A DNA stretch of 37,602 nucleotides from Dehalococcoidia bacterium (GTDB taxonomy: Bacteria; Chloroflexota; Dehalococcoidia; GIF9; UBA5629), in assembly GCA_016783155.1 (NCBI GenBank), contig JADHXB010000004.1:1-37602 (forward strand). Direction: 5' to 3'. Of this stretch, positions 27,261 through 36,503 are shown piece by piece. The notes beneath the pieces were generated by a model. It made no database searches. It was not told the origin of the DNA and saw only the letters and a list, made by a program, of their open reading frames with translations. Position numbers and translations under genes: made by a program. Every line of letters begins with the position of its first letter. Within the stretch, counting starts at the first letter, position 1.

Positions 27261-28031
27261 CTATTCTTTTACCGGTATGCCTCTCTCCCTGAGGTATGAT
27301 TTTGCCTGTGGTATGGTTATCTCCCCAAAGTGAAAGATGGAAGCCGCCAGAACTGCTGAAGCTTTGGCGATGGCTACGGCTTCGTAAAGGTGCTCCAATT
27401 TGCCGGCGCCGCCTGAAGCTGTGACCGGTATACTTACGGCTTCTGCAACGGCCTTGGTCATCTCCAAATCATATCCTTCCTTGGTGCCATCGGCATCCTT
27501 ACTGGTGAGCAGAATCTCCCCGGCACCCAATTCCTCCATCTTCTTTGCCCACTGGACGATGTCCAGCCCTGTCGATTCCATGCCGCTCTTAACCACTACC
27601 TCCAATCTGGGGAGACGGCTATTCGGCGGATTTTTGATGCCGTCGATGGCAACAACGAGCCTTTGCTTGCCGAACTTCTCGGAGGCTTCCTTTACCAGGT
27701 CGGGATTTCTTACAGCAGTGGTATTGATGGAGACTTTGCTTACGCCGAGGTCAAATAAATCTTTCATGTCTTTGGTGTTTCTGATGCCGCCGCCTACAGC
27801 GAAGGGGATGGTGACTTTCTCTGCCACTCTCTTGACCCATTCCAGTCTTGTTCCCCTGCCCTCGGCACTGGCCATAATATCGAGGAATACCAGCTCATCC
27901 GCGCCTTCCCGGCAATAGGCTTCTGCGGCCTCTACCGGGTCGCGGGCATCCCTGAGGTTGACGAACTTTATCCCTTTGACCACCCTGCCATCTTTGACAT
28001 CCAGACATGGTATGACTTTTATCTCTTTCAA
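27261..28031 (-). CDS. hisF: Imidazole glycerol phosphate synthase cyclase subunit HisF
   Basis: MKEIKVIPCLDVKDGRVVKGIKF...IPVTASGGAGKLEHL. Confidence 0.93.
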   Translation of the reverse strand: MKEIKVIPCLDVKDGRVVKGIKFVNLRDARDPVEAAEAYCREGADELVFLDIMASAEGRGTRLEWVKRVAEKVTIPFAVGGGIRNTKDMKDLFDLGVSKVSINTTAVRNPDLVKEASEKFGKQRLVVAIDGIKNPPNSRLPRLEVVVKSGMESTGLDIVQWAKKMEELGAGEILLTSKDADGTKEGYDLEMTKAVAEAVSIPVTASGGAGKLEHLYEAVAIAKASAVLAASIFHFGEITIPQAKSYLRERGIPVKE

Positions 28032-29029
28032 CTTGCAATCTCCTGAAACCTCTTTAATCTCTGATATTCTAAGACGGTGCTCATGGCGTAGTTTTCCGCT
28101 TCTATGCCGGCTTCTTCAGCGGCGGCTATCGGGTTTAAGCCTCCGATGAGTATCATTCCAATTCTGTTGAGTTCCATAGGCATCTCACATACCGGCTCGC
28201 TGGTGTTGCCCATAACCATAAGCCCTCCTAAGCCGGCATCCTTCAATTTAGCCACGACATTTTCAGCTATGGGACGACACAAGGCTGGTATTTCGCGGAA
28301 ATTAGCCAGTATTTTGCCATTGCCCGTTCTGGCTGCGTCCCTTACCGAGGTCATCCTGGCTCTGATAAAAACCTCGGAGGGGTCTAGCGAGGAACCGGCA
28401 TAATGAATGAGCTCCACGAAGCGAAGTGGTTCGTGGTTTCGAATCTGTAGTATGCCGCCGAATCGGGAGTCCATGGGAACGCCGGCTTTGAGTAGCGTAC
28501 CGTTTATCACGATGCTGCAAACGGTTGCCAATGCTGTCTTACCTGAATGTACGATTAACTCGCCCAACTGTTCTCCCTCATGAGCAACAGCCACCAAATC
28601 GCTCACGCAAATCCCGGCAGCGAAGACTGGCTTCATTGCCTGGAGTGCTTTTTCAAACTTTTCCTTTGGGAAAAAGGAGACGTTCACTGGAACCAAGCCG
28701 GTGCCTTTCTCCCAATCGAAGTCGGTGCGAAGAGCGAGCAATTCGATTCTGGCTATGGCGAACCCCACCTTATCTCTAACCAGTGCGTTACCCAGTTCTT
28801 CAACCCCCGGTTCGGTGATTAACCGGCCATCCCGGCTGATAAGTCGGGTTAGCCCACGTCCATCCATCAGTTTCAGGTGGTATCTAACTGCCCTTTCGCC
28901 CAGGTAAACGCCGTGGTCCTTCAAAAGTCGGGCGATGACCCTGGCACCCAGAGGCTGCGGGGAATCGTTCAGTATTTTAAGTATGAGGTGCTCTTTTCGC
29001 TCAACCTCTTGTGTTTCAACACCTATCAC
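28028..29029 (-). CDS. NrpR-like (DUF128) transcriptional regulator with N-terminal winged helix
   Basis: ILKILNDSPQPLGARVIARLLKDHGVYLGERAVRYHLKLMDGRGLT plus one NrpR domain; GTG start; 4-nt overlap with hisF. Confidence 0.85.
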   Translation of the reverse strand: MIGVETQEVERKEHLILKILNDSPQPLGARVIARLLKDHGVYLGERAVRYHLKLMDGRGLTRLISRDGRLITEPGVEELGNALVRDKVGFAIARIELLALRTDFDWEKGTGLVPVNVSFFPKEKFEKALQAMKPVFAAGICVSDLVAVAHEGEQLGELIVHSGKTALATVCSIVINGTLLKAGVPMDSRFGGILQIRNHEPLRFVELIHYAGSSLDPSEVFIRARMTSVRDAARTGNGKILANFREIPALCRPIAENVVAKLKDAGLGGLMVMGNTSEPVCEMPMELNRIGMILIGGLNPIAAAEEAGIEAENYAMSTVLEYQRLKRFQEIAS

Positions 29030-29062
29030 AATAAGCTCTTAAAGTTGATATTTTAGGCAGTA

Positions 29063-29076
29063 GGCAACCGTTTGCC
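29063..29076 (-). promoter_or_regulatory. Candidate NrpR-like operator GGCA-N6-TGCC
   Basis: GGCAACCGTTTGCC, 14-bp near-perfect palindrome just downstream of the promoter. Confidence 0.6.
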
Positions 29077-29092
29077 GATTAAACAAATAGCT

Positions 29093-29121
29093 ATTATATA
29101 GGTGGTTGATAATCTTGTCAA
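29093..29121 (-). promoter_or_regulatory. Consensus promoter TTGACA-N17-TATAAT for the nrpR-like operon
   Basis: Minus strand: -35 at 29121-29116, -10 at 29098-29093, 17-nt spacer. Confidence 0.85.
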
Positions 29122-29160
29122 TCTCCCTTCAAGTCTTAAGTTGCTCAACCACTCCCCCAC

Positions 29161-29225
29161 GTCATTGCGAGCGAAGCGTGGCAATCTCTGGGATTGCTTC
29201 GGGGCTTACGCCCCTCGCACTGACA
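29161..29225. repeat. REP/MITE-like repeat copy
   Basis: GTCATTGCGAGCGAAGCGTGGCAATCTC...CCCCTCGCACTGACA. Confidence 0.7.
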
Positions 29226-29314
29226 AGTAAATGACCCTCTCTCTTGACTGTGATTACATCAGAAAGTAATATTAGTTGGAATCCAGCCATTCATTAATTC
29301 GGGACGGAGGTAAT

Positions 29315-30532
29315 ATGTTAGCTCTGGAGGGAATCAAGGTTTTGGATCTTACTCATCTGGCACCTGGTGGTCTATGTACTATGATTTTGGGTGACCTTGG
29401 AGCTGATGTGATTAAAGTTGAGGCACTGCCTGGTGTTGGTGGGCGTGGTGCTGTAATAGGACTGTCGCCGATGGGGGAGGAGGGGAGAAGGGAAGCTGCT
29501 TTTGATGCATTAAGCCGCAACAAGAGGAGTATCGGGCTAAATCTCAAGTCTGACAAAGGCCGTGACATATTCTACCAGTTGGCGCAGACAGCCGATGTTG
29601 TTGTCGAAGGCTTCAGGCCGGGTGTGGTCAAGCGTTTGGGCGTGGACTATGAGAAGATAAGGTCGATTAATCCCGGGATTATCTATTGCTCCCTCAGCGG
29701 CTACGGGCAGGACGGTCCGTATAGTAATCGCTCCGGGCACGATGTAAACTATATATCAATGGCCGGTGCTCTTAGCCTCATTGGTTCTACAGACCGTCCG
29801 CCGGTCGTTCCTCTAAACTTACTGGCTGACTTTGCTGGTGCCTCTTTGCATGGCGTTATGGGCATACTAGCCGCTCTGGTGGCTAGGGGCAAAACGGGTA
29901 GAGGACAACACGTGGATATAGCCTATACAGATGGGGTAATAACCCTTCTGAGCTGGTTTGTTAGCAATTACTTTTCTAGAGGCATTATGTTCAATAGAGG
30001 TGAAACCTGGCTTCATGGTGCTTATCCCTATTATGGCGTGTATGAAGCTAAGGATGGTAAATATGTCAGCATCGGCTGTCTTGAACCCTGGTTTTGGGAA
30101 AATCTATGTCGTGCTTTGGGCAAGGAAGAGTATATTTCTTACTGTATTTCGCCAGAGCATTTTCTCCACAAACCCGAAGGCGAGAAATGGGAGGAAATCT
30201 CTTCCTGCCTAAAGCAAGTCTTTTTGACCAGGACCAGGGATGAGTGGTTTGACTTTCTTATTGATAAGGATGTGCCAGTGGGTAAAGTCTATACCTTTGA
30301 TGAAGTGTTCAATGACCCGCAGGTGCTTCACCGCCAAATGGTTTTAGAGATAGACCATCCGACTCTGGGAAAGGTGAAACACCCGGGCATTGCCATCAAG
30401 CTGTCCGAGACTCCGGGCAAGGTGAGGAGCCTGGCACCTATCTTCGGCGAGCATACTGATGAGATATTGCGTGAATTAAGCTATAGTAAGTCGCAAATCG
30501 AAGAGTTGCGTCAATCTGACATAATAGGCTAA
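29315..30532 (+). CDS. CaiB/BaiF-type (class III) CoA-transferase
   Basis: LEGIKVLDLTHLAPGGLCTMILGDLGADVIKVE...GRGQHVDIAYTDGV; RBS ggaggtaat. Confidence 0.93.
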   Translation: MLALEGIKVLDLTHLAPGGLCTMILGDLGADVIKVEALPGVGGRGAVIGLSPMGEEGRREAAFDALSRNKRSIGLNLKSDKGRDIFYQLAQTADVVVEGFRPGVVKRLGVDYEKIRSINPGIIYCSLSGYGQDGPYSNRSGHDVNYISMAGALSLIGSTDRPPVVPLNLLADFAGASLHGVMGILAALVARGKTGRGQHVDIAYTDGVITLLSWFVSNYFSRGIMFNRGETWLHGAYPYYGVYEAKDGKYVSIGCLEPWFWENLCRALGKEEYISYCISPEHFLHKPEGEKWEEISSCLKQVFLTRTRDEWFDFLIDKDVPVGKVYTFDEVFNDPQVLHRQMVLEIDHPTLGKVKHPGIAIKLSETPGKVRSLAPIFGEHTDEILRELSYSKSQIEELRQSDIIG

Positions 30533-30559
30533 AATTATAACTAGAGAGGGGGTGAGAAT

Positions 30560-30805
30560 ATGACAGCCAAGGCTTTTGTGCTAATCGAGACGGAAGTAGG
30601 CAGGACAAAGGATGTGGTGGCAGCTCTCCAGGCTCAAAAGATTAAGGAGCTAAAATCAGTTGACCTGGTAACTGGACCTTACGATGTTATCGCTGTTGTC
30701 GAACATGATGACTTTAATGCCGTTGGCAGCCTGGTCACCGAGAAGATCCATCCCATACCGGGTATAAAGAGAACGGTTACCTGCTTGTCAATCCGCGTAT
30801 CCTAG
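30560..30805 (+). CDS. Stand-alone Lrp/AsnC ligand-binding (RAM) domain protein
   Basis: AFVLIETEVGRTKDVVAAL...VTGPYDVIAVVEHDD...IPGIKRTVTCLSI. Confidence 0.85.
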   Translation: MTAKAFVLIETEVGRTKDVVAALQAQKIKELKSVDLVTGPYDVIAVVEHDDFNAVGSLVTEKIHPIPGIKRTVTCLSIRVS

Positions 30806-30820
30806 CAGCCATCTTGAATC

Positions 30821-31162
30821 ATGGAATGTCTTTTTTGCCAGATTGTTGCCGGGGAAATACCCGCTGATATTGTTCACTACGACGAAGAGCTCGTAGCTTT
30901 TCGGGATATCAATCCCCAGGCGCCTACGCATATTCTCATCATACCTAAAGCTCATGTTGCTTCAATGACTGAGCTCACCGACAAGCAGCAGGCGTTAATG
31001 GGGCGGCTCATCTTACTGGCTAAGGAATTGGCTGAGAAAGAGGGCATTTCGGAAAGGGGTTATCGATTGTCGGTAAGCTGTGGTGCTGATGGCGGCCAGC
31101 TTGTGCCTCATCTCCACTTTCACCTCCTTGGCGGTAGAAAACTGGATGACAGGCTGGGTTAA
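30821..31162 (+). CDS. HIT-family (HinT-like) protein
   Basis: CLFCQIVAGEIPADIVHYDEELVAFRDINPQAPTHILIIPK; HLHFHLLGG. Confidence 0.95.
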   Translation: MECLFCQIVAGEIPADIVHYDEELVAFRDINPQAPTHILIIPKAHVASMTELTDKQQALMGRLILLAKELAEKEGISERGYRLSVSCGADGGQLVPHLHFHLLGGRKLDDRLG

Positions 31163-31166
31163 GATT

Positions 31167-32054
31167 CTAATCGCCGCTGGCGAGGGATTCTAACTTACAC
31201 ACTACTTCCTCAATAGCTTCATCCGGTGTAGAAGCACCGGCAGTTACGCCAATATGCTGCTTTCCTGAAAGCCAGTCCTTTTCTATTTCGGCAGCAGTCT
31301 CTATTAGATGAGTTTCGACAATAGGCGAGCATACCTCGGCGAGACGCTGTGTGTTGGCACTGTTGTGTCCGCCAACCACTATCATCAGGTCACTTTTCCC
31401 AGCTAATTCGATAGCAGCTTCTTGCCGTTTTCGTGTTTCCTGACAAAGAGTGTTTATGATGCGCAAATCCTGGACATCAGGGAAAACGGCTCTGATGACC
31501 TCATTGATGAACTCAACGAACTTGGTGTGGCTCTGTGTGGTCTGTGAAATGATGCCCAGCCGACGAGGCAGTTCCAGGTTGGCTATCTCCTCTCCTTTCA
31601 GAGTGGCAACAGCATTATTGCCTGCCCAGCCGAGCAGGCCTTTAACTTCAGGATGGGTGGCTTCGCCGAAGATAATGACGCGCAAGCCAGCCTGAGCCAG
31701 TTTCTTGGCTGCTTTCTGGGCACTGCGGACTATGGGGCAGGTGGTATCGATTACCCGGAGCTTTCTGGCTTGAATTTGTGAGAGCAATTGCGGTGGGGCA
31801 CCGTGCGAAGTAATGGCGATGACTCTGTCTTGAACTTGGTCTAGCTCATTTACGACCTTGACTCCGCTATCAGCCAGCTTGGCGACTACCAGCCGGTTAT
31901 GCACTATCGGCCCCAGAGTTGCTATCTCTTGGTGTTCTCTGACTGCCTTATTGATTATTTTAATAGCTCGTCTGACACCGAAGCACAAGCCGAACTCGCG
32001 AGCTTTTTTAACTTCTACCTTGGCCATATACTTCGGTTCCAGCAAGCAGCTCAA
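31167..32054 (-). CDS. ispH: 4-hydroxy-3-methylbut-2-enyl diphosphate reductase
   Basis: AREFGLCFGVRRAI; TCPIVRSAQKAA; ATHPEVKGLLG; ATG 32027 is an alternative start. Confidence 0.93.
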   Translation of the reverse strand: MSCLLEPKYMAKVEVKKAREFGLCFGVRRAIKIINKAVREHQEIATLGPIVHNRLVVAKLADSGVKVVNELDQVQDRVIAITSHGAPPQLLSQIQARKLRVIDTTCPIVRSAQKAAKKLAQAGLRVIIFGEATHPEVKGLLGWAGNNAVATLKGEEIANLELPRRLGIISQTTQSHTKFVEFINEVIRAVFPDVQDLRIINTLCQETRKRQEAAIELAGKSDLMIVVGGHNSANTQRLAEVCSPIVETHLIETAAEIEKDWLSGKQHIGVTAGASTPDEAIEEVVCKLESLASGD

Positions 32055-32830
32055 CAGGGTTTATATATGCCCCTGTATTCTGGAGGCAGGATAGCGGCGA
32101 CTTTCCCCATTATGTGTTCAGTTAGCTCTTTTAGCTGCTTCCCATTCGGCTTACCTTGGACAGGTGGAAGTGCGAAAGGCTTACCGAAAGTGATGGTTAC
32201 CGTGGGTCGGGTAAGCCAGCCGATTCCCTTCAACTTCTCTGTTCCGCGGATGGCAACAGGGATAAGGGGAGCGCCGGTCTTTAAGGCAATGAGGGCACAG
32301 CCAGGGTAAGCTTCTTTCAGGCAGCCGGCTTTGCTCCGCGTGCCTTCCGGATATATGCCGAACAGAAGACCTTTTGCCAGCACTTCTTCTGCGTATTTCA
32401 TCGCCATCTGTCTTTCTGCAGGAGTTCCGCGACGGCGCACAGGATAAGCTTCCGCAGCATCCATTAACATGCGAAAGACGGGGATGGGCCAGTAGTAAAA
32501 CAGCTCCTCCTTGGCCATAACGATGCTATCGCGAGGCAGAATGCTGATTATGTGCAGGGGTGGGTCTATTAGATTGAGGTGATTGAAGACAGCGATAATA
32601 GGTCCCTTTGTCGGCAGGTTTTCCTTGCCTTTTATCTCTAAGCGGATTACGCTTCTGAGTGCTACTTCAACTATCCGACGGGCGATGTTAAAGGATATCT
32701 TGGAAGTTGGCCTTCTCAGTTTTCGTCTGACTATTCCGCCTTTGATTGGGAATTCGTAGAGAGAGGCATGAGTTCGCTTTTGCCTGGTAGCTTCGAAATA
32801 TCTGTGAGTCTTGAACCAGTCCGCAATCAT
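32051..32830 (-). CDS. 1-acyl-sn-glycerol-3-phosphate acyltransferase (PlsC-like)
   Basis: VFNHLNLIDPP (NHxxxxD-like); GIYPEGTRS; RBS aaggagg before ATG at 32830. Confidence 0.88.
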   Translation of the reverse strand: MIADWFKTHRYFEATRQKRTHASLYEFPIKGGIVRRKLRRPTSKISFNIARRIVEVALRSVIRLEIKGKENLPTKGPIIAVFNHLNLIDPPLHIISILPRDSIVMAKEELFYYWPIPVFRMLMDAAEAYPVRRRGTPAERQMAMKYAEEVLAKGLLFGIYPEGTRSKAGCLKEAYPGCALIALKTGAPLIPVAIRGTEKLKGIGWLTRPTVTITFGKPFALPPVQGKPNGKQLKELTEHIMGKVAAILPPEYRGIYKPC

Positions 32831-33036
32831 AGCCCCCTCCTTATGTTTCGCACGGTTAATATTATAAATTATAAGCCCTTTGGTCAAGTCATCACTGCTT
32901 GGTCAACTGGCAATGTGAGTGCCACAATTGTTATGCCATTATTCTTGAAGAACTAGGGATTTATATAATTTAGGGGTTATTGCGTTTGTATCTAGTTTAC
33001 CTATATAATCAATACACGTTTTGGAAAACACAAAAA

Positions 33037-34002
33037 ATGCGGGACTTCAACTCTGATATACACTATGACGAGGAACCACCTAACGAGTTCCTACCTGATC
33101 TAACAAAACAAGAACCATACATCCAGCAAGCCGTAGACGCCATTGAGGAGTTTTTTCGCCGCAGAAAAACACCCTTCCATTTTCGCCAGCTTCAGGTCCT
33201 TTTTGAAACACAGTTTTTCCATATCACCACAGCTCAGGCTATTTATCGCTTGAAAGATAGGGGAATCTTGCAAACTAAGCGTTTCAAAGCTGGAACTAAT
33301 GTAGCAACATTTGTATTCCCGTCTTATTTACTTAATTCACAAAATACTAAGAAGACCCTTGAAACACACATGAAGTCTAAAGCCAGAACTATCTCACTTT
33401 ATGCCTCCCCATATATCGCAAAGGACCTCGCAGATCACTTTGAATCACTGACTAAATATGAATTAAGGTCAAATAATCTCACCATTGTATCCAGTCACAG
33501 TAATGAATATAAAAATAGAAAATGGAAGAAAAGCAAGGCTAACCTCGATTTCATAGCAGAACATCCCGACGGAAGGGTATTTGGGGTACAAGCTAAAAAT
33601 GAACTTAAACCAATAGAAAAAGAGGAGTTAGAAGAGCAACTTGAAATCTGCTCTCATCTGAAAATAAAACCTATTTTTGTAGTACGTTACATGCCATTTA
33701 GTTTTACCCACCTTATAAAACAACAACAAGGGTTCTTACTAGTAATTGGTAATCAGATTTGGCCGCTAGGTCATAGAAAACTATGCGAAAATATCAAAAG
33801 TAGGATGAGTATTTCGACAAATCTAATCCCCCAAAAGCTAAAGGAACTTGCTCCAAAACTTAGGTCCGAGTGGCCGATAGAGATAAGAACAGACATCCCC
33901 GAAGATGCCTCAAAACGACTAAACTATTGGATTACTAGCGGTAAGTACCCACCAACGGCTACTAAGCATGCAGCAACCACGACCAACAGACCACCGTCCT
34001 AA
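33037..34002 (+). CDS. Hypothetical protein: wHTH-like N-terminus and PD-(D/E)XK-like nuclease core
   Basis: FHITTAQAIYRLKDRGILQTKRF; ANLDFIAEHPDGRVFGVQAKNEL; ATG 33037. Confidence 0.55.
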   Translation: MRDFNSDIHYDEEPPNEFLPDLTKQEPYIQQAVDAIEEFFRRRKTPFHFRQLQVLFETQFFHITTAQAIYRLKDRGILQTKRFKAGTNVATFVFPSYLLNSQNTKKTLETHMKSKARTISLYASPYIAKDLADHFESLTKYELRSNNLTIVSSHSNEYKNRKWKKSKANLDFIAEHPDGRVFGVQAKNELKPIEKEELEEQLEICSHLKIKPIFVVRYMPFSFTHLIKQQQGFLLVIGNQIWPLGHRKLCENIKSRMSISTNLIPQKLKELAPKLRSEWPIEIRTDIPEDASKRLNYWITSGKYPPTATKHAATTTNRPPS

Positions 34003-34017
34003 AGGTTGTACATATCT

Positions 34018-35724
34018 TCACAGGATCAGATTTTGCAGGCTGCCTACGATAAGCGCTGCCGCTAGCATTATCCCGGTAGCCTTGAGCATGTCTCTGGCAC
34101 CTAACTCTCGAGTCAGTATCACGAAGGTAGCCACACAGGGAAAAACCATAGCCAGAACGGTAGTGCTTATTACCAGTTGCTTGGCGGTCAAACCCAAAGG
34201 GGCCAGCATGCCCACGGCTATGTCTTTACGCAAGAAACCGATGGATAAGGCAACAACTGTCTCCTTTGGCAGCCCCAGTAGCCCGGTCAGGACCGGAGCG
34301 GCGATATTAGCTATAAAATCGAAAACCCCCAGCATGTAAAGGATGTTTACCACCAGTACGGTTCCAAGCACTATGGGCAGGGCCTCTTTGATAAAGCTGA
34401 AGACCCTTAGCCAGAGTTTCTCCCCAACAACTCGCCATGGTGGGAAGCGATAGGGCGGAATCTCTATAATAAGTTCCGGGCTGAACCCTTTCACAGCACG
34501 ATTAAGTATAAGTCCTATGATAATCCAGGATGCGAATAAGCTACCATATACAATAGCCACATACTGCATGCCTTGCTGCCCCACCAGCCCTATTATCATA
34601 GCTTGCAGCGCTGCGCAGGGGATGCCGATAGAAATTAAGGTGGCTGCAATGAACCGTTCCTTACGGCTCTCCAGGATTCGGGTCGCCATAACCGCCGGCA
34701 CGTTGCATCCAAAGCCGAGGATAGTGGGAATTATGGCATAACCGTGTAATCCCAACCTGTGCAGTAATGTGTCCATCAATACCGCCAGGCGAGGCAGGTA
34801 GCCGACATCCTCCAATATTCCTAGCGCGAAATAGAAAGCGACGATGTACGGTAACACTACGGCAAGTGGAATATAAATGCCGGTGCTAAGCAAACCGAAA
34901 GACTGAAGGTAGCCTATTTCGCCGTTGATTAGCTTACCTATCAGGATGTCGTGCCAGAAACCTCCTGACCCCAACGCTAGCCCCAGCTTCATCAGCAATG
35001 GTGTCCACAGCCAGTTGAAGAGAGGGTCGGTCACATAGTTGATGATGCCCTCGCCGATAAAGCGAATGACAAAGAAGGTGGCAGCGAGGACAAGCAGGGC
35101 GAAAACAGCCCCACCCACTGGATGATTGCTCAAATCTTCCAAAACATCGCGCCAGGTGTGGTGGCGATGGCTCAGCGATTGCACCTGGCTCACGATATCG
35201 CCGATTTTTGCCCATCTTTCGTCGCTGCTGGCATAGGTGACTTTGGGGGTCGCTGCCTCTGGAAGACGTCTGACCAACTCACGTATTCCCTGCCCGGTTA
35301 CTCCCACTGTGGGGATGACTGGTACACCTAGTAGCTCTTCTAGCTTGACAGTATCTATATTTATTCCTCGGTGGTGAGTATCGTCCCACATATTGAGCGC
35401 AACTATTACCGGCACCGGTCTTTCCAGTAGTTGCAAGGTGAGATTGAGGTTTCTCTCCAAATTGGTGGCGTCAACGACATTGATAATTAAATCCCCTTCC
35501 TTCAGCATTTCGGCAGCTACCTCTTCTGCTTTGCTGGTGGGCTCGAGAGTGTAGGTACCGGGGGTATCGATAATTTCAGCTTGCTCTTGACCAAGTTTAA
35601 GAGAGCCTTTAATGAACTCGACGGTGGTGCCAGGATAATTTGAAGCGATAGTGCGCGTGCCGGTAAGTCGGGAAAAGAGCACGCTCTTACCCACATTAGG
35701 GTTTCCCATGAGTAGAATATTCAT
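34018..35724 (-). CDS. feoB: Ferrous iron transport protein B
   Basis: GNPNVGKSVLFSRLTG; NYPGTTVEF; DTPGTYTL; Gate/TM region. Confidence 0.95.
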   Translation of the reverse strand: MNILLMGNPNVGKSVLFSRLTGTRTIASNYPGTTVEFIKGSLKLGQEQAEIIDTPGTYTLEPTSKAEEVAAEMLKEGDLIINVVDATNLERNLNLTLQLLERPVPVIVALNMWDDTHHRGINIDTVKLEELLGVPVIPTVGVTGQGIRELVRRLPEAATPKVTYASSDERWAKIGDIVSQVQSLSHRHHTWRDVLEDLSNHPVGGAVFALLVLAATFFVIRFIGEGIINYVTDPLFNWLWTPLLMKLGLALGSGGFWHDILIGKLINGEIGYLQSFGLLSTGIYIPLAVVLPYIVAFYFALGILEDVGYLPRLAVLMDTLLHRLGLHGYAIIPTILGFGCNVPAVMATRILESRKERFIAATLISIGIPCAALQAMIIGLVGQQGMQYVAIVYGSLFASWIIIGLILNRAVKGFSPELIIEIPPYRFPPWRVVGEKLWLRVFSFIKEALPIVLGTVLVVNILYMLGVFDFIANIAAPVLTGLLGLPKETVVALSIGFLRKDIAVGMLAPLGLTAKQLVISTTVLAMVFPCVATFVILTRELGARDMLKATGIMLAAALIVGSLQNLIL

Positions 35725-35742
35725 CGTTACCTGCGGAGAGCT

Positions 35743-35994
35743 TTACGCGGATGTGTCGATTTCGACCAGTATCTTATTGGCCATGCCGAAACCGATGGCC
35801 ACCTGAGTTTGGTTCGTCCTGAGAGTGACTGGTCCGCGGAAGAGCATGGAGCTTAGTTTAGTTACTTTTTTCCCTGGCCTGATGCCCAGGGCTTCGAGGC
35901 GCCGGATCAAGCCCCGACCGCCTAGAATTTGAATTATCGTGCCGGTTTGCCCGGCTTCCATCTGACCTAAGGCCAGTTGTATTTTCTGAGACAT
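35743..35994 (-). CDS. feoA: Ferrous iron transport protein A
   Basis: FeoA SH3-like pattern; adjacent to feoB. Confidence 0.88.
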   Translation of the reverse strand: MSQKIQLALGQMEAGQTGTIIQILGGRGLIRRLEALGIRPGKKVTKLSSMLFRGPVTLRTNQTQVAIGFGMANKILVEIDTSA

Positions 35995-36003
35995 TAATGT
36001 ACT

Positions 36004-36468
36004 TTAACTCCTATCTGGTATTGTTTTATTTTCCTTGCTGCGGCAGCTTGGGCACAAGCCTGTCATGCGGACTTCAACTCCGGTGATGTCGAAATCATAT
36101 TGTTTGCCGATGTCCCTTCTAAGTTTCCAGCTCACAGGACAGGCGAATTCCACGACTTTGCCGCAGCTTGTACACAAAAGATGCTGATGTTCTGTTCCTG
36201 ATTTCACCTCATAATGATGGTGCTCCTCATCGAAGTGATGCTCTTCTATCAGCCCCAGCTTCTTGAAAAGCTGCAAGTTTCGGTAGACTGTGGACAGGCT
36301 AATCCGGGAGTTCTTTTTTCGTGCCCGGCGATACAGATCATCGGCATCGACATGTCTGCTGCTATGACGGAGCAGCTCAAGTAGCAGGGCGCGCTGAGCC
36401 GTCACCCGCTGGCTTGAACTATTCAGTATTCGCCGGGCGTTGCCCCTTCCTTTACTTGATTCAACCAT
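36004..36468 (-). CDS. fur: Fur-family metalloregulator
   Basis: QRALLLELLRHSSRHVDADDLY...STVYRNLQLFKKLGLI; HHHYE; LCTSCGKVVEF; GLCPSC. Confidence 0.92.
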   Translation of the reverse strand: MVESSKGRGNARRILNSSSQRVTAQRALLLELLRHSSRHVDADDLYRRARKKNSRISLSTVYRNLQLFKKLGLIEEHHFDEEHHHYEVKSGTEHQHLLCTSCGKVVEFACPVSWKLRRDIGKQYDFDITGVEVRMTGLCPSCRSKENKTIPDRS

Positions 36469-36503
36469 CTTTCATCACCAGCTTCGTGCTCTAATCTCGA
36501 TGC

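Noticed and set aside
27400-27918. 172-aa plus-strand ORF
   Set aside because: Antisense to hisF; no domain signal.
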